Source of the DNA: Thermoplasmata archaeon | GTDB taxonomy: Archaea; Thermoplasmatota; Thermoplasmata; Methanomassiliicoccales; Methanomethylophilaceae | Length of the DNA stretch: 59,655 nt | Direction of reading: 5' to 3' | Assembly (NCBI GenBank): GCA_015063165.1 | Contig: SUSZ01000010.1 | Span: forward strand, 1 to 59,655 | Shown here: positions 8,624 through 17,049 of the stretch, in pieces | Layout: every line of letters starts with the position of its first letter | Numbering within the stretch: position 1 is the first letter of the stretch | Position numbers and translations under genes: made by a program | Notes under the pieces: generated by a model | Database searches by the model: none | Seen by the model: the letters and a program-made list of their open reading frames with translations, nothing else | What the model was told of the DNA's origin: nothing

Positions 8624-9768
8624 AGGATGCACCTCAGGAAGAGAGCGGCTCCTGCCGGTATGGCGGAAGGCTTCGCCAGAATCTTCTTCAGGACATCCCC
8701 CGGATGGTCTATGTCGATATCGTCCAGAGCACCGCGAACGTCGTCGCGCGCAGCGTATCTGCCGGCCTTGGAGAGCATGTCGTCGCTCATGCGGGTGTAG
8801 AGCTTGCGGAGACGGTATCCCCTGTCGAGCTCCTTGCCGAACTCGCTCCTGCAACGCTTCTCGTAAGGACGGAGAGCGTTCGACGACAGGTCGTCGGCCT
8901 CCAGAGCGGATGAAAGGACGTCTGAAAGGATAGGAGCGGCCATCATGATGGGGTAGATGCCTCCGCCTGAGACAGGCTTCACCTGACCTGCTGCATCGCC
9001 TATGAGCATGCACCTGTCATCGACGGTGGTCCTGCGCCCTCCTATGGGTATCTTCCCGCAGTACATCGACAGCCTCCTGCGCCCGGGATAGAGGTCGTCC
9101 AGCATCTTCTTCAGGTACTGGTACGGGGGCCCTGCGGACCAGGAGGTGCACAGCCCCACGCGAACGAAGTCGCCGCAGGAGAACTCCCATGTGAAGAACC
9201 CGGGAGCGTACTTGCTGCCGAGATAGGCCCTGAATATGCCGTCGAGATCGCAAGGGGCCTCTACATCCGCCTGGATCCCGCGGATGTACTCCCTGGGGCC
9301 GTTGTCGCCCAAGGACATGGCTACCGCTGACGAATGCCCGTCTGCGCCTATTATGGACCTGCTGGAGACGGTGCCCGATCCGGAGTCGATCCTAACGCAT
9401 CCATCGGAGACGGAATGGGAAGAATACCTGTCGGAATAGGCGTATTCGGCCCCGGCATCGATAGCCGACTCGGCCAGAAGAGAATCGAGCTGCGCACGGT
9501 CCACCGCACGCATCTTCGGAAAAGATGAACGGACGGTGACCGCCTCCCCGTCAGGGAAGACGACCTCCGCCCCGTAAAGCGTATTCAGGACATCCGGGGA
9601 GACCCCGGACATCCTTATCGCCTCGTCGCTGATGAGGCCGGCGCATTGGACTGGCTTTCCGGAGCATGGATGCTCCTCCAACACCCTCACGCTATGGCCT
9701 TTGGACGCCAGGAGGCGGGCGGAAACGCTGCCTGCAGGTCCTCCGCCCACTACCACAGCATCCAGCAT
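8620..9768 (-). CDS. Geranylgeranyl reductase family FAD-dependent oxidoreductase
   Basis: Enzymes of this family saturate the isoprenoid chains of archaeal membrane lipids. The 382 residues start with the FAD dinucleotide motif VVVGGGPAGS (5-14). They continue with the CAGL segment after the first helix and the second FAD motif IGDAAGQVKPVSGGGI near residue 268, all typical of digeranylgeranylglycerophospholipid reductase. The C-terminus (from about 310) is a helical, basic tail. ATG 9768 lies 7 nt after the transaldolase stop and the gene ends in a GTGA overlap with taw2. The exact substrate (lipid or another polyprenyl compound) cannot be told from sequence. Confidence 0.87.
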   Translation of the reverse strand: MLDAVVVGGGPAGSVSARLLASKGHSVRVLEEHPCSGKPVQCAGLISDEAIRMSGVSPDVLNTLYGAEVVFPDGEAVTVRSSFPKMRAVDRAQLDSLLAESAIDAGAEYAYSDRYSSHSVSDGCVRIDSGSGTVSSRSIIGADGHSSAVAMSLGDNGPREYIRGIQADVEAPCDLDGIFRAYLGSKYAPGFFTWEFSCGDFVRVGLCTSWSAGPPYQYLKKMLDDLYPGRRRLSMYCGKIPIGGRRTTVDDRCMLIGDAAGQVKPVSGGGIYPIMMAAPILSDVLSSALEADDLSSNALRPYEKRCRSEFGKELDRGYRLRKLYTRMSDDMLSKAGRYAARDDVRGALDDIDIDHPGDVLKKILAKPSAIPAGAALFLRCIL

Positions 9769-9775
9769 GGGCGAC

Positions 9776-10423
9776 TCAGCTCTTCTTGGACTTCTCGTAG
9801 TCCGCGATGAACTTGGCGATGCCTTCGTCGGTCTTGGGGTGCTTGACCATCATCTTGAGGGTATCGTAGGGGATGGTGGCGATGTCGCAGCCGGCGAGAG
9901 CGGCGTCCAGAACGTGCTGGGGTCCGCGGATGGAGGCTGCGATGACCTCGGTGGTGATCCCGTAGTTCTGGAAGATCTGCATGATCTGCGCGACGAGGTC
10001 GGTTCCGTAGATTCCGATATCGTCCAGGCGTCCGATGAAGGGGGAGACGAAAGCTGCTCCGGCCTTGGCGGCGAGAAGGGCCTGCTGGGCCGAGAAGATC
10101 AGGGTGACGTTGACCTTGATTCCCTCGGAGGAGAGGACCTTGGTAGCTTTGAGGGTCTCCACGCACATGGGGAGCTTGATGTTGATGTTGGGGTGGATCT
10201 TGGCGACTTCGCGTCCCTCCGCGATCATCTCGGGGGCGGTCATCGACATTATCTCGGCGGAGACAGGTCCGTCGACGACCTCGGCGATCTCCCTGACGCG
10301 GGTCCTTACGTCGACTCCCTCCTTCGCTATGAGGCTGGGATTGGTTGTGACTCCGTCGAGGATTCCCCAGCTGTTGATCTCTTTGATCATGTCCAGATTC
10401 GCAGTGTCTATGAAGATCTTCAT
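9776..10423 (-). CDS. tal: Transaldolase, small (fructose-6-phosphate aldolase-like) type
   Basis: Transaldolase moves dihydroxyacetone units between sugar phosphates in the non-oxidative pentose route. The 215-residue size and K83 in NIKLPM (Schiff-base lysine), with D6 and N28 (TTNPS), fit the short TalC/MipB-FSA subfamily. The last residues are KSKKS. ATG 10423 overlaps the transketolase C-subunit stop by 4 nt, so the three enzymes are translationally coupled. Whether it is a transaldolase or a fructose-6-phosphate aldolase is not decided by these motifs; the transketolase partner favours the former. Confidence 0.9.
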   Translation of the reverse strand: MKIFIDTANLDMIKEINSWGILDGVTTNPSLIAKEGVDVRTRVREIAEVVDGPVSAEIMSMTAPEMIAEGREVAKIHPNINIKLPMCVETLKATKVLSSEGIKVNVTLIFSAQQALLAAKAGAAFVSPFIGRLDDIGIYGTDLVAQIMQIFQNYGITTEVIAASIRGPQHVLDAALAGCDIATIPYDTLKMMVKHPKTDEGIAKFIADYEKSKKS

Positions 10424-11376
10424 GCTTTCACCTTTCTTGAAATGGATTTCTTAGCCGCTGCGACTATGTCAGCGGAGGTCAGGCCGTACTTGGCGAGGAG
10501 CTCTGCAGGAGTTCCGGACTCGCCGAAGGTGTCCTTGGTCCCGACCATCTCCAGAGGAGCGCAGACGGTGGAGCAGAGGCATTCGGCCACCGCCGATCCC
10601 AGCCCTCCGACGATGCTGTGCTCCTCGGCGGTGACGCAGCATCCGGTCTTGCCGACCGACCTCTCGACGGCCTCCCTGTCCAGGGGCTTGATGGTGGACA
10701 TGTTGATGACCTCGGCGCTGATGCCCTCGTCGGCCAGAGCCTTGGCGGCCTCCATGCACGAGGAGACCATCTGTCCGCACCCGATGAGGGTGACATCCTT
10801 GCCTTCCTTCATAACGGTGGCCTTCCCGATCTTGAACTCGACGTCCTCTGGCATGATCGTGGGGAACTCCGCGCGGCCCATCCTCATGTAGACGGGTCCG
10901 TCATAGTCCGCGATGGCCAGGGTGGCTGCGTAGGCCTCGTAGGCGTCCGCGGGCGAGATGACCACCATGTTGGGCAGAGCGCGCATTATGGCAATGTCCT
11001 CCAGCGCCTGGTGGGAAGCGCCGTCCTCTCCCACGCTGATGCCGCAGTGGGTGGCGACGATCTTGACGTTGAGCTTGGGATAGGCTGCGGCGAGCCTGAT
11101 CTGCTCCCAGCATCTTCCGGAGGCGAATACCCCGAAGGTGGAGGCGAAGGCGACCTTTCCGGAGGCGGCGAGGCCTGCGGCGATGCCGATCATGTTCTGC
11201 TCCGCTATCCCGACCTCCACGAAGCGCTCGGGGGCGACCTTCTTGAAATCGGACGTCTTGGTGGACCCGGCCAGATCTGCGTCGAGGACGACGACGTCCT
11301 TCCTCGTCTCCGCCAGGACAGCCAGCGCCTTGCCGTAGTAGTTGCGCTGCGCCAGGACCTTGGATGCGTCGCTCAC
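10420..11376 (-). CDS. Transketolase, C-terminal subunit
   Basis: This 318-residue chain holds the pyrimidine-binding and C-terminal domains of transketolase. It is recognised by [10 protein letters not shown], the [19 protein letters not shown] segment containing the catalytic glutamate, and the [14 protein letters not shown] loop. It pairs with the separate N-terminal subunit immediately upstream, the usual archaeal split arrangement. The start is GTG 11376, overlapping the preceding stop as GTGA; the open frame upstream is a shadow. The tail ends in KSISRKVKA. Function: two-carbon ketol transfer for ribose 5-phosphate and erythrose 4-phosphate supply. Confidence 0.93.
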   Translation of the reverse strand: MSDASKVLAQRNYYGKALAVLAETRKDVVVLDADLAGSTKTSDFKKVAPERFVEVGIAEQNMIGIAAGLAASGKVAFASTFGVFASGRCWEQIRLAAAYPKLNVKIVATHCGISVGEDGASHQALEDIAIMRALPNMVVISPADAYEAYAATLAIADYDGPVYMRMGRAEFPTIMPEDVEFKIGKATVMKEGKDVTLIGCGQMVSSCMEAAKALADEGISAEVINMSTIKPLDREAVERSVGKTGCCVTAEEHSIVGGLGSAVAECLCSTVCAPLEMVGTKDTFGESGTPAELLAKYGLTSADIVAAAKKSISRKVKA

Positions 11377-12203
11377 TGTATCACCTTCTCGAGCTCGGCG
11401 ACCGCCTTCTCGTACTCGTCGGGGTTGCACGCCCTTCCGTGGAATCCGGCGTTGTTCTCCATGAACGAGACGCCCTTCCCTTTGATGGTGTTCATTATGA
11501 TGACGGTCGGGTTCTTCTTGTACGCCGACGCCTTGTCTATGGCTTCCAGGATCTGCAGGATGTCGTGGCCGTCGATGGTCATGACGTTCCATCCGAACGC
11601 CCTCCATTTCTCGGGGAGGGGGTCCAGGCCTACCGCGTCCTCTGTGTTGCCGGTGATCTGGAGACGGTTGCGGTCCACGAAAGCTATGAGATTGTTGAGC
11701 CCGTACTGGCGCGCGAACATCGCGGCCTCCCAGTTCTGGCCGCTCTGGAGCTCTCCGTCCCCCAGGAGGCAGAACGTCCTGTAGCTCTTGCCGTCCATCT
11801 TGCTCGCCAACGCTATCCCGCAGGCCATGCTGAGCCCCTGGCCCAGCGATCCGGTGGACATCTCCACGCCGGGGACCTTCCCGCGGACCGGGTGACCCTG
11901 GAGCTTGGATCCCATCTTCCTCAGGGTGATGAGGTCGTCGACGGGGAAGTAGCCTGACTCCGCCAGCGCAGCGTAGAGCACCGGGGCCACGTGGCCCTTC
12001 GACAGAACGAACCTGTCCCTGTCCTCCCAGGCGGGATTGGAGGGGTCGTGCCTCATGGCACGGAAGTATAGGGCCGAGATGAGGTCGGCCGAAGATAGAG
12101 AACCGCCGGGATGACCGGAAGAGGCTGCGTAGGTCATCCGCACGACGTGCAGTCTAAGCTTGTTCGCTATGTTCTTCAGTTCTTCTGCGCTGCGTTCTGA
12201 CAT
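11373..12203 (-). CDS. Transketolase, N-terminal (thiamine-pyrophosphate) subunit
   Basis: The 276-residue subunit carries the thiamine diphosphate-binding motif GDGELQSGQNWEA (about 148-160) ending at the N of VDRN, plus the histidines of SSGHPGG (H31) and SKGH (H71). A GTG at 12212 would extend it three codons upstream and overlap the PCNA stop. ATG 12203, just after that stop, is preferred because family members begin near this point. It forms an alpha2beta2-type enzyme with the next gene. It sits between PCNA and the C-subunit with no gap, so it is in the tfs-pcn-tkt-tal transcript. Confidence 0.93.
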   Translation of the reverse strand: MSERSAEELKNIANKLRLHVVRMTYAASSGHPGGSLSSADLISALYFRAMRHDPSNPAWEDRDRFVLSKGHVAPVLYAALAESGYFPVDDLITLRKMGSKLQGHPVRGKVPGVEMSTGSLGQGLSMACGIALASKMDGKSYRTFCLLGDGELQSGQNWEAAMFARQYGLNNLIAFVDRNRLQITGNTEDAVGLDPLPEKWRAFGWNVMTIDGHDILQILEAIDKASAYKKNPTVIIMNTIKGKGVSFMENNAGFHGRACNPDEYEKAVAELEKVIQ

Positions 12204-12204
12204 T

Positions 12205-12984
12205 TCATTCACTCTCGATCCTCGGAGCGAGGAGATAGTTGACGGACACGTGCTTGTCCGCTATGCCGAAGAGGAGCTTCATAGGGTAATCGTTGTCCAG
12301 TTCGATATTGATAACGGTTCCGCCAGGCACCGCTTTGATGATATTCGAGAAATAATCGAGCGGAAACATGCTGCAAACCTCGGAATCGGTGCTCAGATCG
12401 ACGAGAGCCGACTTCTCGACGGACAGGGACACGGAGTCGGTGTCGCCTTCGCAGGACAGCTCGAAGCGCTCGGGATTGGCCTTCATGGTGATGTGGTCCG
12501 AGATCGTGTCCGCTGCGCTGATTCCTCTCTTGAGCTCGTCGACGGATATTCCGATGTTGGCCTTCAGGTGAAGGTCGGGGACCTTGGGGTCGCTGAAGCT
12601 CGAAGGGTCCAGGACTGCCATCTCCCTCGTGATGTTTCCGATCTTGAATACCAGCCTTCCGGTGGAGGGGTCCTGCTCCATCCTCATGAGATCCACGCCG
12701 GACGCGAGCTTCAGAACGCCTTTCACCTTGTCAAGGTCCAGACCGATCTCGCAGTCCTCCGCGTAGTACGATTCGAATGCGCCTTTGTCCACCTTCACCT
12801 CGATCATGGCTACATGGGCGGCGTCGACAGCTTTGAGGGTCATCCCTTCGGGTGTGATCGAGAATTTGACCTCGTCGACGAGGGCGGATATAATGTTCAC
12901 CAGGCCTTTCAGCGTATCGGACTTGAGCTCTACGCTGAACTGCTTCTGCGAAGGGGAGTCGTCATAGCCAACGGTCGCGGACAT
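12205..12984 (-). CDS. pcn: DNA polymerase sliding clamp (PCNA)
   Basis: PCNA encircles DNA and tethers polymerase, ligase and FEN1. The 259 residues follow the two-domain clamp pattern: KGLVNIISALVDEVKFSI, the DAAHVAMIEV strand, the interdomain connector near LDPSSFSDPKVPDL, and the C-terminal MKLLFGIADKHVSVNYLLAPRIE. An N-terminal extension of about 15 polar residues precedes the usual start. It is the second gene of the operon, 12 nt downstream of TFS, a neighbour pair often seen in euryarchaea. Only one clamp gene is present in this window. Confidence 0.97.
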   Translation of the reverse strand: MSATVGYDDSPSQKQFSVELKSDTLKGLVNIISALVDEVKFSITPEGMTLKAVDAAHVAMIEVKVDKGAFESYYAEDCEIGLDLDKVKGVLKLASGVDLMRMEQDPSTGRLVFKIGNITREMAVLDPSSFSDPKVPDLHLKANIGISVDELKRGISAADTISDHITMKANPERFELSCEGDTDSVSLSVEKSALVDLSTDSEVCSMFPLDYFSNIIKAVPGGTVINIELDNDYPMKLLFGIADKHVSVNYLLAPRIESE

Positions 12985-12996
12985 GGTCGATCACCC

Positions 12997-13296
12997 TCAA
13001 TATTCTCTCCAGGAGTAGTTGCAACTGCAGCAGCGGTAGATCATAGTCTCCGGCTCATCCGCAGCACGGGTCTGTCTGATGACGTAAAAAGCTTCGGTAT
13101 GTCCGCACTTGGGACAGAGTATGCGCGTCTTGGGCAGGGTCGCAGGGGTGTCGTCAGAGTAGACAGCGGTCTCCTTGTCCTTGGAAGCGGTGGTGATGAC
13201 CTCTTTCTTGCCTACATCGCTGGTGGCACCGCAATTACGACAGACGTACTTTCCGTCCTCGGGGAACATCATTGAACCACATGATGAACAAAACAA
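12997..13296 (-). CDS. tfs: Transcription factor S (TFIIS-like cleavage factor)
   Basis: TFS stimulates RNA polymerase to cleave its transcript after backtracking. Its two zinc ribbons are visible in 99 residues: C3/C6/C19/C22 near the N-terminus, and C61/C64/C89/C92 at the C-terminus with the catalytic acidic pair D80-E81 in AADEPETMIYRC. The start codon is TTG 13296. Beginning at the first downstream ATG would remove the first two zinc ligands, so TTG is supported by the protein, although the SD is weak. It leads the operon tfs-pcn-tktN-tktC-tal-ggr-taw2. Confidence 0.93.
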   Translation of the reverse strand: MFCSSCGSMMFPEDGKYVCRNCGATSDVGKKEVITTASKDKETAVYSDDTPATLPKTRILCPKCGHTEAFYVIRQTRAADEPETMIYRCCSCNYSWREY

Positions 13297-13375
13297 TTTA
13301 ACAGCCTCTGATTTTGGTCATTGACTGTCCGTATATAGTTATATCGAGCTGGAGCAGAAACCGTTCTTAAATCTG

Positions 13376-13388
13376 GTTTATATGCGAT
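13376..13388 (+). promoter_or_regulatory. TATA box upstream of a possible structured RNA
   Basis: GGTTTATATGCG is a strong archaeal TATA match. No reading frame starts 20-40 nt downstream; instead the dyad sequences at 13411-13481 begin at the right distance. Confidence 0.45.
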
Positions 13389-13404
13389 ACCGCACGAACT
13401 TCGG

Positions 13405-13490
13405 TCCGAGCCTGTCGGAAAACCTCGTCGCACGAATACGTGCCGACCTAGGCCGAGAACCTGCAGAAAGCCCTCCGACGGTTATGACAA
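13405..13490 (+). ncRNA. Candidate structured RNA of unknown class
   Basis: About 25 nt after a TATA box the sequence can fold into nested helices. The outer pairing is GTCGGA (13414-13419) with TCCGAC (13474-13479), extended by flanking CC/GG. An inner hairpin pairs GTCGCACG (13427-13434) with CGTGcCGAC (13439-13447) around an AATA loop, with CCT (13423-13425) to AGG (13450-13452). No protein frame covers it. It could also be a 5' leader of the nuclease gene at 13642, which has its own TATA at about 13523-13536. I recognise no known RNA family. Confidence 0.3.
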
Positions 13491-13522
13491 GGTAGATATA
13501 TCCGATGCAGTTAGAGTCACCT

Positions 13523-13536
13523 GCCTTATATTATAG
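13523..13536 (+). promoter_or_regulatory. TATA box of the beta-CASP nuclease gene
   Basis: CCTTATATTATAGGG lies about 110 nt before ATG 13642. An SD-like AAGGAG then lies about 10 nt before the ATG, so this gene appears to have a leader with a ribosome site rather than being leaderless. Confidence 0.5.
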
Positions 13537-13641
13537 GGCAACTAATCCTGTATCATCATCACAGTCAAGGGGGGCCCGCCAGGCTCCCTTTCACAAAGTC
13601 CTTCGCAGCTAGAAGGCAAATACGAAAAGGAGTGAAAAACA

Positions 13642-14877
13642 ATGGACATGAAATTCAAATTCCTCGGCGGAGCCGATATGGTCGGCCGCATGGGGATGAC
13701 CATGGAAGGCGACGACATGAGCCTGCTGGTGGAATACGGCCTGAGCCCCACCAAGCCTCCGGAGTTCCCCCTTCCCGCGCCCAAGGTGGACTACGTCTTC
13801 CTCACCCACGCCCACCTCGACCACTGCGGCATGCTACCCCAGGTATGCGGAAGGTACAACTGCAGCCTGTTCACCACGCCCCTCAGCGCCGAGATCGGCG
13901 AGCTCATGATGAACGACACCCTCAAGATAGCCAAAGCAGAGGACTACGTGCAGCCCTACACCGCCAGCGACATCGAGAGGACCATGAACTCCGTCGTCCC
14001 CATGACCTTCAACGACACCATCAGCCTCAACCACGTCGACGTCACCATGCTCGACGCCGGACACATCCCCGGAGCGGCGATGTTCTCCTTCGAGAAGGAC
14101 GTCAAGACCGTCTACTCCGGAGACATCCACACCGAGAGCCAGAGGCTCGTCGGAGGCGCGAAGCCCACGGACTGCACCAACCTCTTCATCGAGGGTACCT
14201 ACGGAGGACGCTACCACCCCTCCAGGAAAGAGACCGAGCAGAAGTTCCTGGCCAAGGTAAAGGAAGTCGTCGAGCGCGGAGGAACCGTCCTGATCCCCTG
14301 CTTCGCAGTCGGAAGGACCCAGGAGATCATGCTGCTGCTCAAGAACCTCAACTACGACATGTGGGTCGACGGCATGGGAAGGTCCGTCACCCGCCTGTTC
14401 CTCGACTACCCCGAGTATGTCAAGGACCCCAAGGTGCTCAAATCCGCCAAGAGAAAATTCAACGAGGTCAGGAACGGAGCCGCCAGGGATAACGCCAGGA
14501 AGGGCGACGTCATCGTCACCACCGGCGGAATGCTCGACGGAGGGCCCATCCTCGGATACCTCAAGAGCCTCAGGAACGATCCCAAGAGCGCCATCCTCCT
14601 GGTAGGATACCAGGCGGAGGACACCAACGGAAGGATGCTCCTCGAGAACGGCTGCGTCAACATCGACGGCGAGGTCTGCAAGGTCTCCTGCGAGCTGCAG
14701 AGATACGACTTCTCCGCCCACGCCGACCACGGACAGATCATCGACTTCATCGAGAAGTGCGACCCCGACAACGTCATCATGATGCACTCCGAGACCCGCG
14801 ACCTGTTCCTCCCCGACCTGGAGGACTACAACGTCATCCTTCCGATGACCGGACAGGAATTCCATCTGGAGATCTGA
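13642..14877 (+). CDS. Beta-CASP metallo-beta-lactamase ribonuclease (aCPSF2-like)
   Basis: The 411-residue protein is a beta-CASP nuclease likely to process or degrade RNA 3' or 5' ends. Motif 2 is THAHLDHCG (H56, H58, D60, H61). Motif 3 is in MLDAGHIPGA, motif 4 in VYSGDIH, and the beta-CASP region carries FAVGRTQE, TTGGM and the terminal SAHADH histidines. There are no N-terminal KH domains, so it resembles archaeal aCPSF2 rather than aCPSF1. ATG 13642 is followed by another at 13648. It is 4 nt from the NadC-like gene, which suggests co-transcription. Confidence 0.9.
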   Translation: MDMKFKFLGGADMVGRMGMTMEGDDMSLLVEYGLSPTKPPEFPLPAPKVDYVFLTHAHLDHCGMLPQVCGRYNCSLFTTPLSAEIGELMMNDTLKIAKAEDYVQPYTASDIERTMNSVVPMTFNDTISLNHVDVTMLDAGHIPGAAMFSFEKDVKTVYSGDIHTESQRLVGGAKPTDCTNLFIEGTYGGRYHPSRKETEQKFLAKVKEVVERGGTVLIPCFAVGRTQEIMLLLKNLNYDMWVDGMGRSVTRLFLDYPEYVKDPKVLKSAKRKFNEVRNGAARDNARKGDVIVTTGGMLDGGPILGYLKSLRNDPKSAILLVGYQAEDTNGRMLLENGCVNIDGEVCKVSCELQRYDFSAHADHGQIIDFIEKCDPDNVIMMHSETRDLFLPDLEDYNVILPMTGQEFHLEI

Positions 14878-14881
14878 GCGC

Positions 14882-15682
14882 ATGGACCCATCGGCATTCC
14901 TCAAGGCCGACGTCGGAAGATGCGACCTGACCACCAAGCTCGCCATCCCCGATGTCGACGGCACCGCGCATGTGGTCTGCCACACCGATGCCGTCATCGC
15001 CGGGCTTGACGACGCATCCGACGTCTTCGCCGCGCTCGGAGTGGACGCCGAGCCCTTGGTCAAGGAAGGGGAGAAGGTCCGCAAGGGATCCCGCGTCATG
15101 TCTGTTTCCGGACCCGTATCCGGGATGCTGACCTGCGAGAAGACCGCCCTCGGATTCCTCTCCTGCATGAGCGGGATCGCGACATCCGTCTCGGCGGCCG
15201 TAGAAGCCGGACAGGGGAAGATCGCGGTCGCGGTCGGAGGCACCTCCGTGCCCGGATTCGGCCAGTTCGAAAGGGAGGCCGTGGCCATAGGGGGAGGAGA
15301 CCCCTACGCCGACGCCCTGGACTCCATGGTGTTCCTCAGGAGAGGCCACATATCCGCCTGCGGAGGGATCAGGAACGCGATGGAGCGCGTCTCCAAGGCT
15401 TCCAAAGCCCTCAAGAAAGGCGCAGAGGTCGTTAACATCGAGGAGGCCACCATCGCCGCCTCGATGGGAGCCGACATCGTCAGGGCCTACGGGGTCGGAC
15501 CGGAGATCACCGCCGACATCCGCGACGCCGCGAGATCCGTATCGGACCGCATCATCGTCGAGGCGGCCGGAAACATCTGCATCAAGAACATCGCCGAGTA
15601 CATCGGAAAGGCCGACGTCGTCGTCCTCGACCGCGTATCCAGCGATTCCGAGACCGCCCGGTTCACCCTGGACATCGCTTGA
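14882..15682 (+). CDS. NadC/ModD-like phosphoribosyltransferase lacking the RKT motif
   Basis: The fold is that of quinolinate phosphoribosyltransferase (NadC): an N-terminal swivelling domain, EKTALGFLSCMSGIA (86-100), GGGDP (137-141) and GGIRN. Of 266 residues, those that bind quinolinate and the diphosphate in NadC are changed. TRKTTPGLR corresponds to GGTSVPGFG (119-127), the GGGxxHR pair to GGGDPYA, and KDNH to RRGH. It is therefore probably not a functional QAPRTase, and its real substrate is unknown. It follows the beta-CASP gene by 4 nt. NadC or ModD would be the automatic name. Confidence 0.75.
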   Translation: MDPSAFLKADVGRCDLTTKLAIPDVDGTAHVVCHTDAVIAGLDDASDVFAALGVDAEPLVKEGEKVRKGSRVMSVSGPVSGMLTCEKTALGFLSCMSGIATSVSAAVEAGQGKIAVAVGGTSVPGFGQFEREAVAIGGGDPYADALDSMVFLRRGHISACGGIRNAMERVSKASKALKKGAEVVNIEEATIAASMGADIVRAYGVGPEITADIRDAARSVSDRIIVEAAGNICIKNIAEYIGKADVVVLDRVSSDSETARFTLDIA

Positions 15683-15689
15683 GCCTATC

Positions 15690-15703
15690 GGGGGTACGCC
15701 CCC
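15690..15703. terminator. GGGGG/CCCCC stem-loop after the NadC-like gene
   Basis: A 5-bp stem with a TACG loop lies 8 nt past the stop and is followed by TTTA. It can also fold on the opposite strand, where the Rpn-type gene ends 44 nt away. Confidence 0.5.
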
Positions 15704-15733
15704 TTTAGGTCAAGATGGATCTTTTAAAACAGC

Positions 15734-16606
15734 TCAATCGGTTTTTGAGAGTATAGTTTCGATATCCTCCAGAGGGATATCCGTGAGATCAGATATCTCC
15801 CGAGGGGTCTTTCCCTTGGAAGACATGGTCCTGACTATCTCCGCCCTGTGTTCTTGTCTGCCTTCCATCCTGCCTTCCATTCTGCCTTCCCGAAGAGCGA
15901 CCTTCTTTTCCTCCCTCAGAGCCACCTTGAAGCTTTCCTCGTCATCGAAAAGCTGCTCATAAACCCCCATAACTTCCAACCTCCTTGACCAGATGAAATC
16001 GCCAATCCTGCAGCAGTTCTCCTTGCACTTGTCGAGAATCTGCATCGCTAAGGCTTTGGGATTGCCATCGCCCTCGCCGATTATCACACTATCGATTGTC
16101 CTGCAAGCCTAGATGTACTCCCTGAGCAGGTCGCTGTCCTTCTCCGGAACCGCTTCCATGATGGAATCATCGAAGAGGTTGCCTTTGAGTGTAGATAGCT
16201 TGAAAACTCCCCCATCCGTTTGCCCGGTGCTGACCACATACGCCTCCCATTCGGGAACGTCCCCCTCTTTGATATCGTAGAGCGACAGTCCGTTGTCTTC
16301 CAGATAGTTCTGGTAGGTATGCGCCAGGTAAAGCAGCATCCTCGTCTGCATCGATCTTAGACGGTAGCTCTGTGCTTCGACCAGACATATGTATCTGTTG
16401 CCCACCGAAAAACCCAGATCGTTCGTGTATCCCTTGACCAGCACACGTTTAATCGTGCGGATGCTCACGTCATCGAGCGTTGCTTGCGTGTCCTCGGGAA
16501 GTAGCTCCTTGTAAAGGTCCAGAACGTTGTCCCTCTCCCCGAAGAAGCTCAAGAATACAGAATCCTTCACATTGCGTTTTATCATGCTGCATTTCTTCAT
16601 TTGCAT
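15734..16606 (-). CDS. Rpn/PD-(D/E)XK-family nuclease or transposase, interrupted by an in-frame TAG
   Basis: Two halves lie in the same frame and are separated only by TAG (16109-16111). The N-terminal half begins at ATG 16606 with AGGTGAT directly upstream. It holds the PD-(D/E)XK core, including DLGFSVGN and LVEAQS (acid plus ExQ), up to residue 165. The C-terminal half continues with ACRTIDSVIIGEGDG and ends with the REGRMEGRMEGRQEHR repeats and an ISDLTDIPLEDIE helix, as in Rpn-type recombination-promoting nucleases. It is either one protein of 290 residues with the amber codon read through (for example as pyrrolysine) or a single-base nonsense pseudogene. The flanks are AT-rich. Confidence 0.75.
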
Positions 16607-16776
16607 ATCACCTGCTCGGAACGAATGGGATTTGATCGAAGATTCCAAAAAGGGCAATAGTGCATGCACGAAACATCCGAGGAAGACTTCTGAAAACATC
16701 GGACGCTCGGACCTAGCCGTGTTCCCTGTAAAAATATCCGATAAAGTCTATATCCATGACTTCTGATTAACGTGGC

Positions 16777-17001
16777 ATGCCTCTCAACCTGGAAGATTAC
16801 ACGTGTGAATTCTGCGGAAAGACCTGCAAGAACATCATCTATGCGGCTTTCGTCTGCGACGACCCCGAGTGCATCGAGAAGGCCAGGATAGCTCGCGGAG
16901 GCCCCGGCGGACACATGAAGAGGAAGGCCGAAGGCAAGCCGATAATCCCCACCGACCTCGATCCCATGGTCGAAGAGAACAAGAAGATCCTGGATGACTG
17001 A
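16777..17001 (+). CDS. Small zinc-ribbon-like protein
   Basis: The 74-residue protein has CEFCGKTC (C10, C13, C17) and CDDPEC (C27, C32), compatible with one zinc site. It continues with a Gly/Lys stretch (ARGGPGGHMKRK) and an acidic tail. No family is recognised by eye. ATG 16777 is the first in frame; the upstream TATA-like ATATCC at about 16748 is weak. It is convergent with purH, the two being separated by a strong hairpin. Confidence 0.72.
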   Translation: MPLNLEDYTCEFCGKTCKNIIYAAFVCDDPECIEKARIARGGPGGHMKRKAEGKPIIPTDLDPMVEENKKILDD

Positions 17002-17023
17002 ATCCTTACATTTTAAGAAAAAT

Positions 17024-17040
17024 GGAGGGGAGACCCCTCC
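17024..17040. terminator. GGAGGGG-AGA-CCCCTCC hairpin between convergent genes
   Basis: A perfect 7-bp stem with a 3-nt AGA loop lies between the small zinc protein (+) and the end of purH (-). It can serve both strands, and GTTTT follows on the plus strand. Confidence 0.55.
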
Positions 17041-17049
17041 GTATCGTTT

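Noticed and set aside
13281-13312. C/D box-like ATGATGA...CTGA pair
   Set aside because: The spacing is too short for a C/D RNA with C'/D' boxes, and the first box overlaps the start of tfs.
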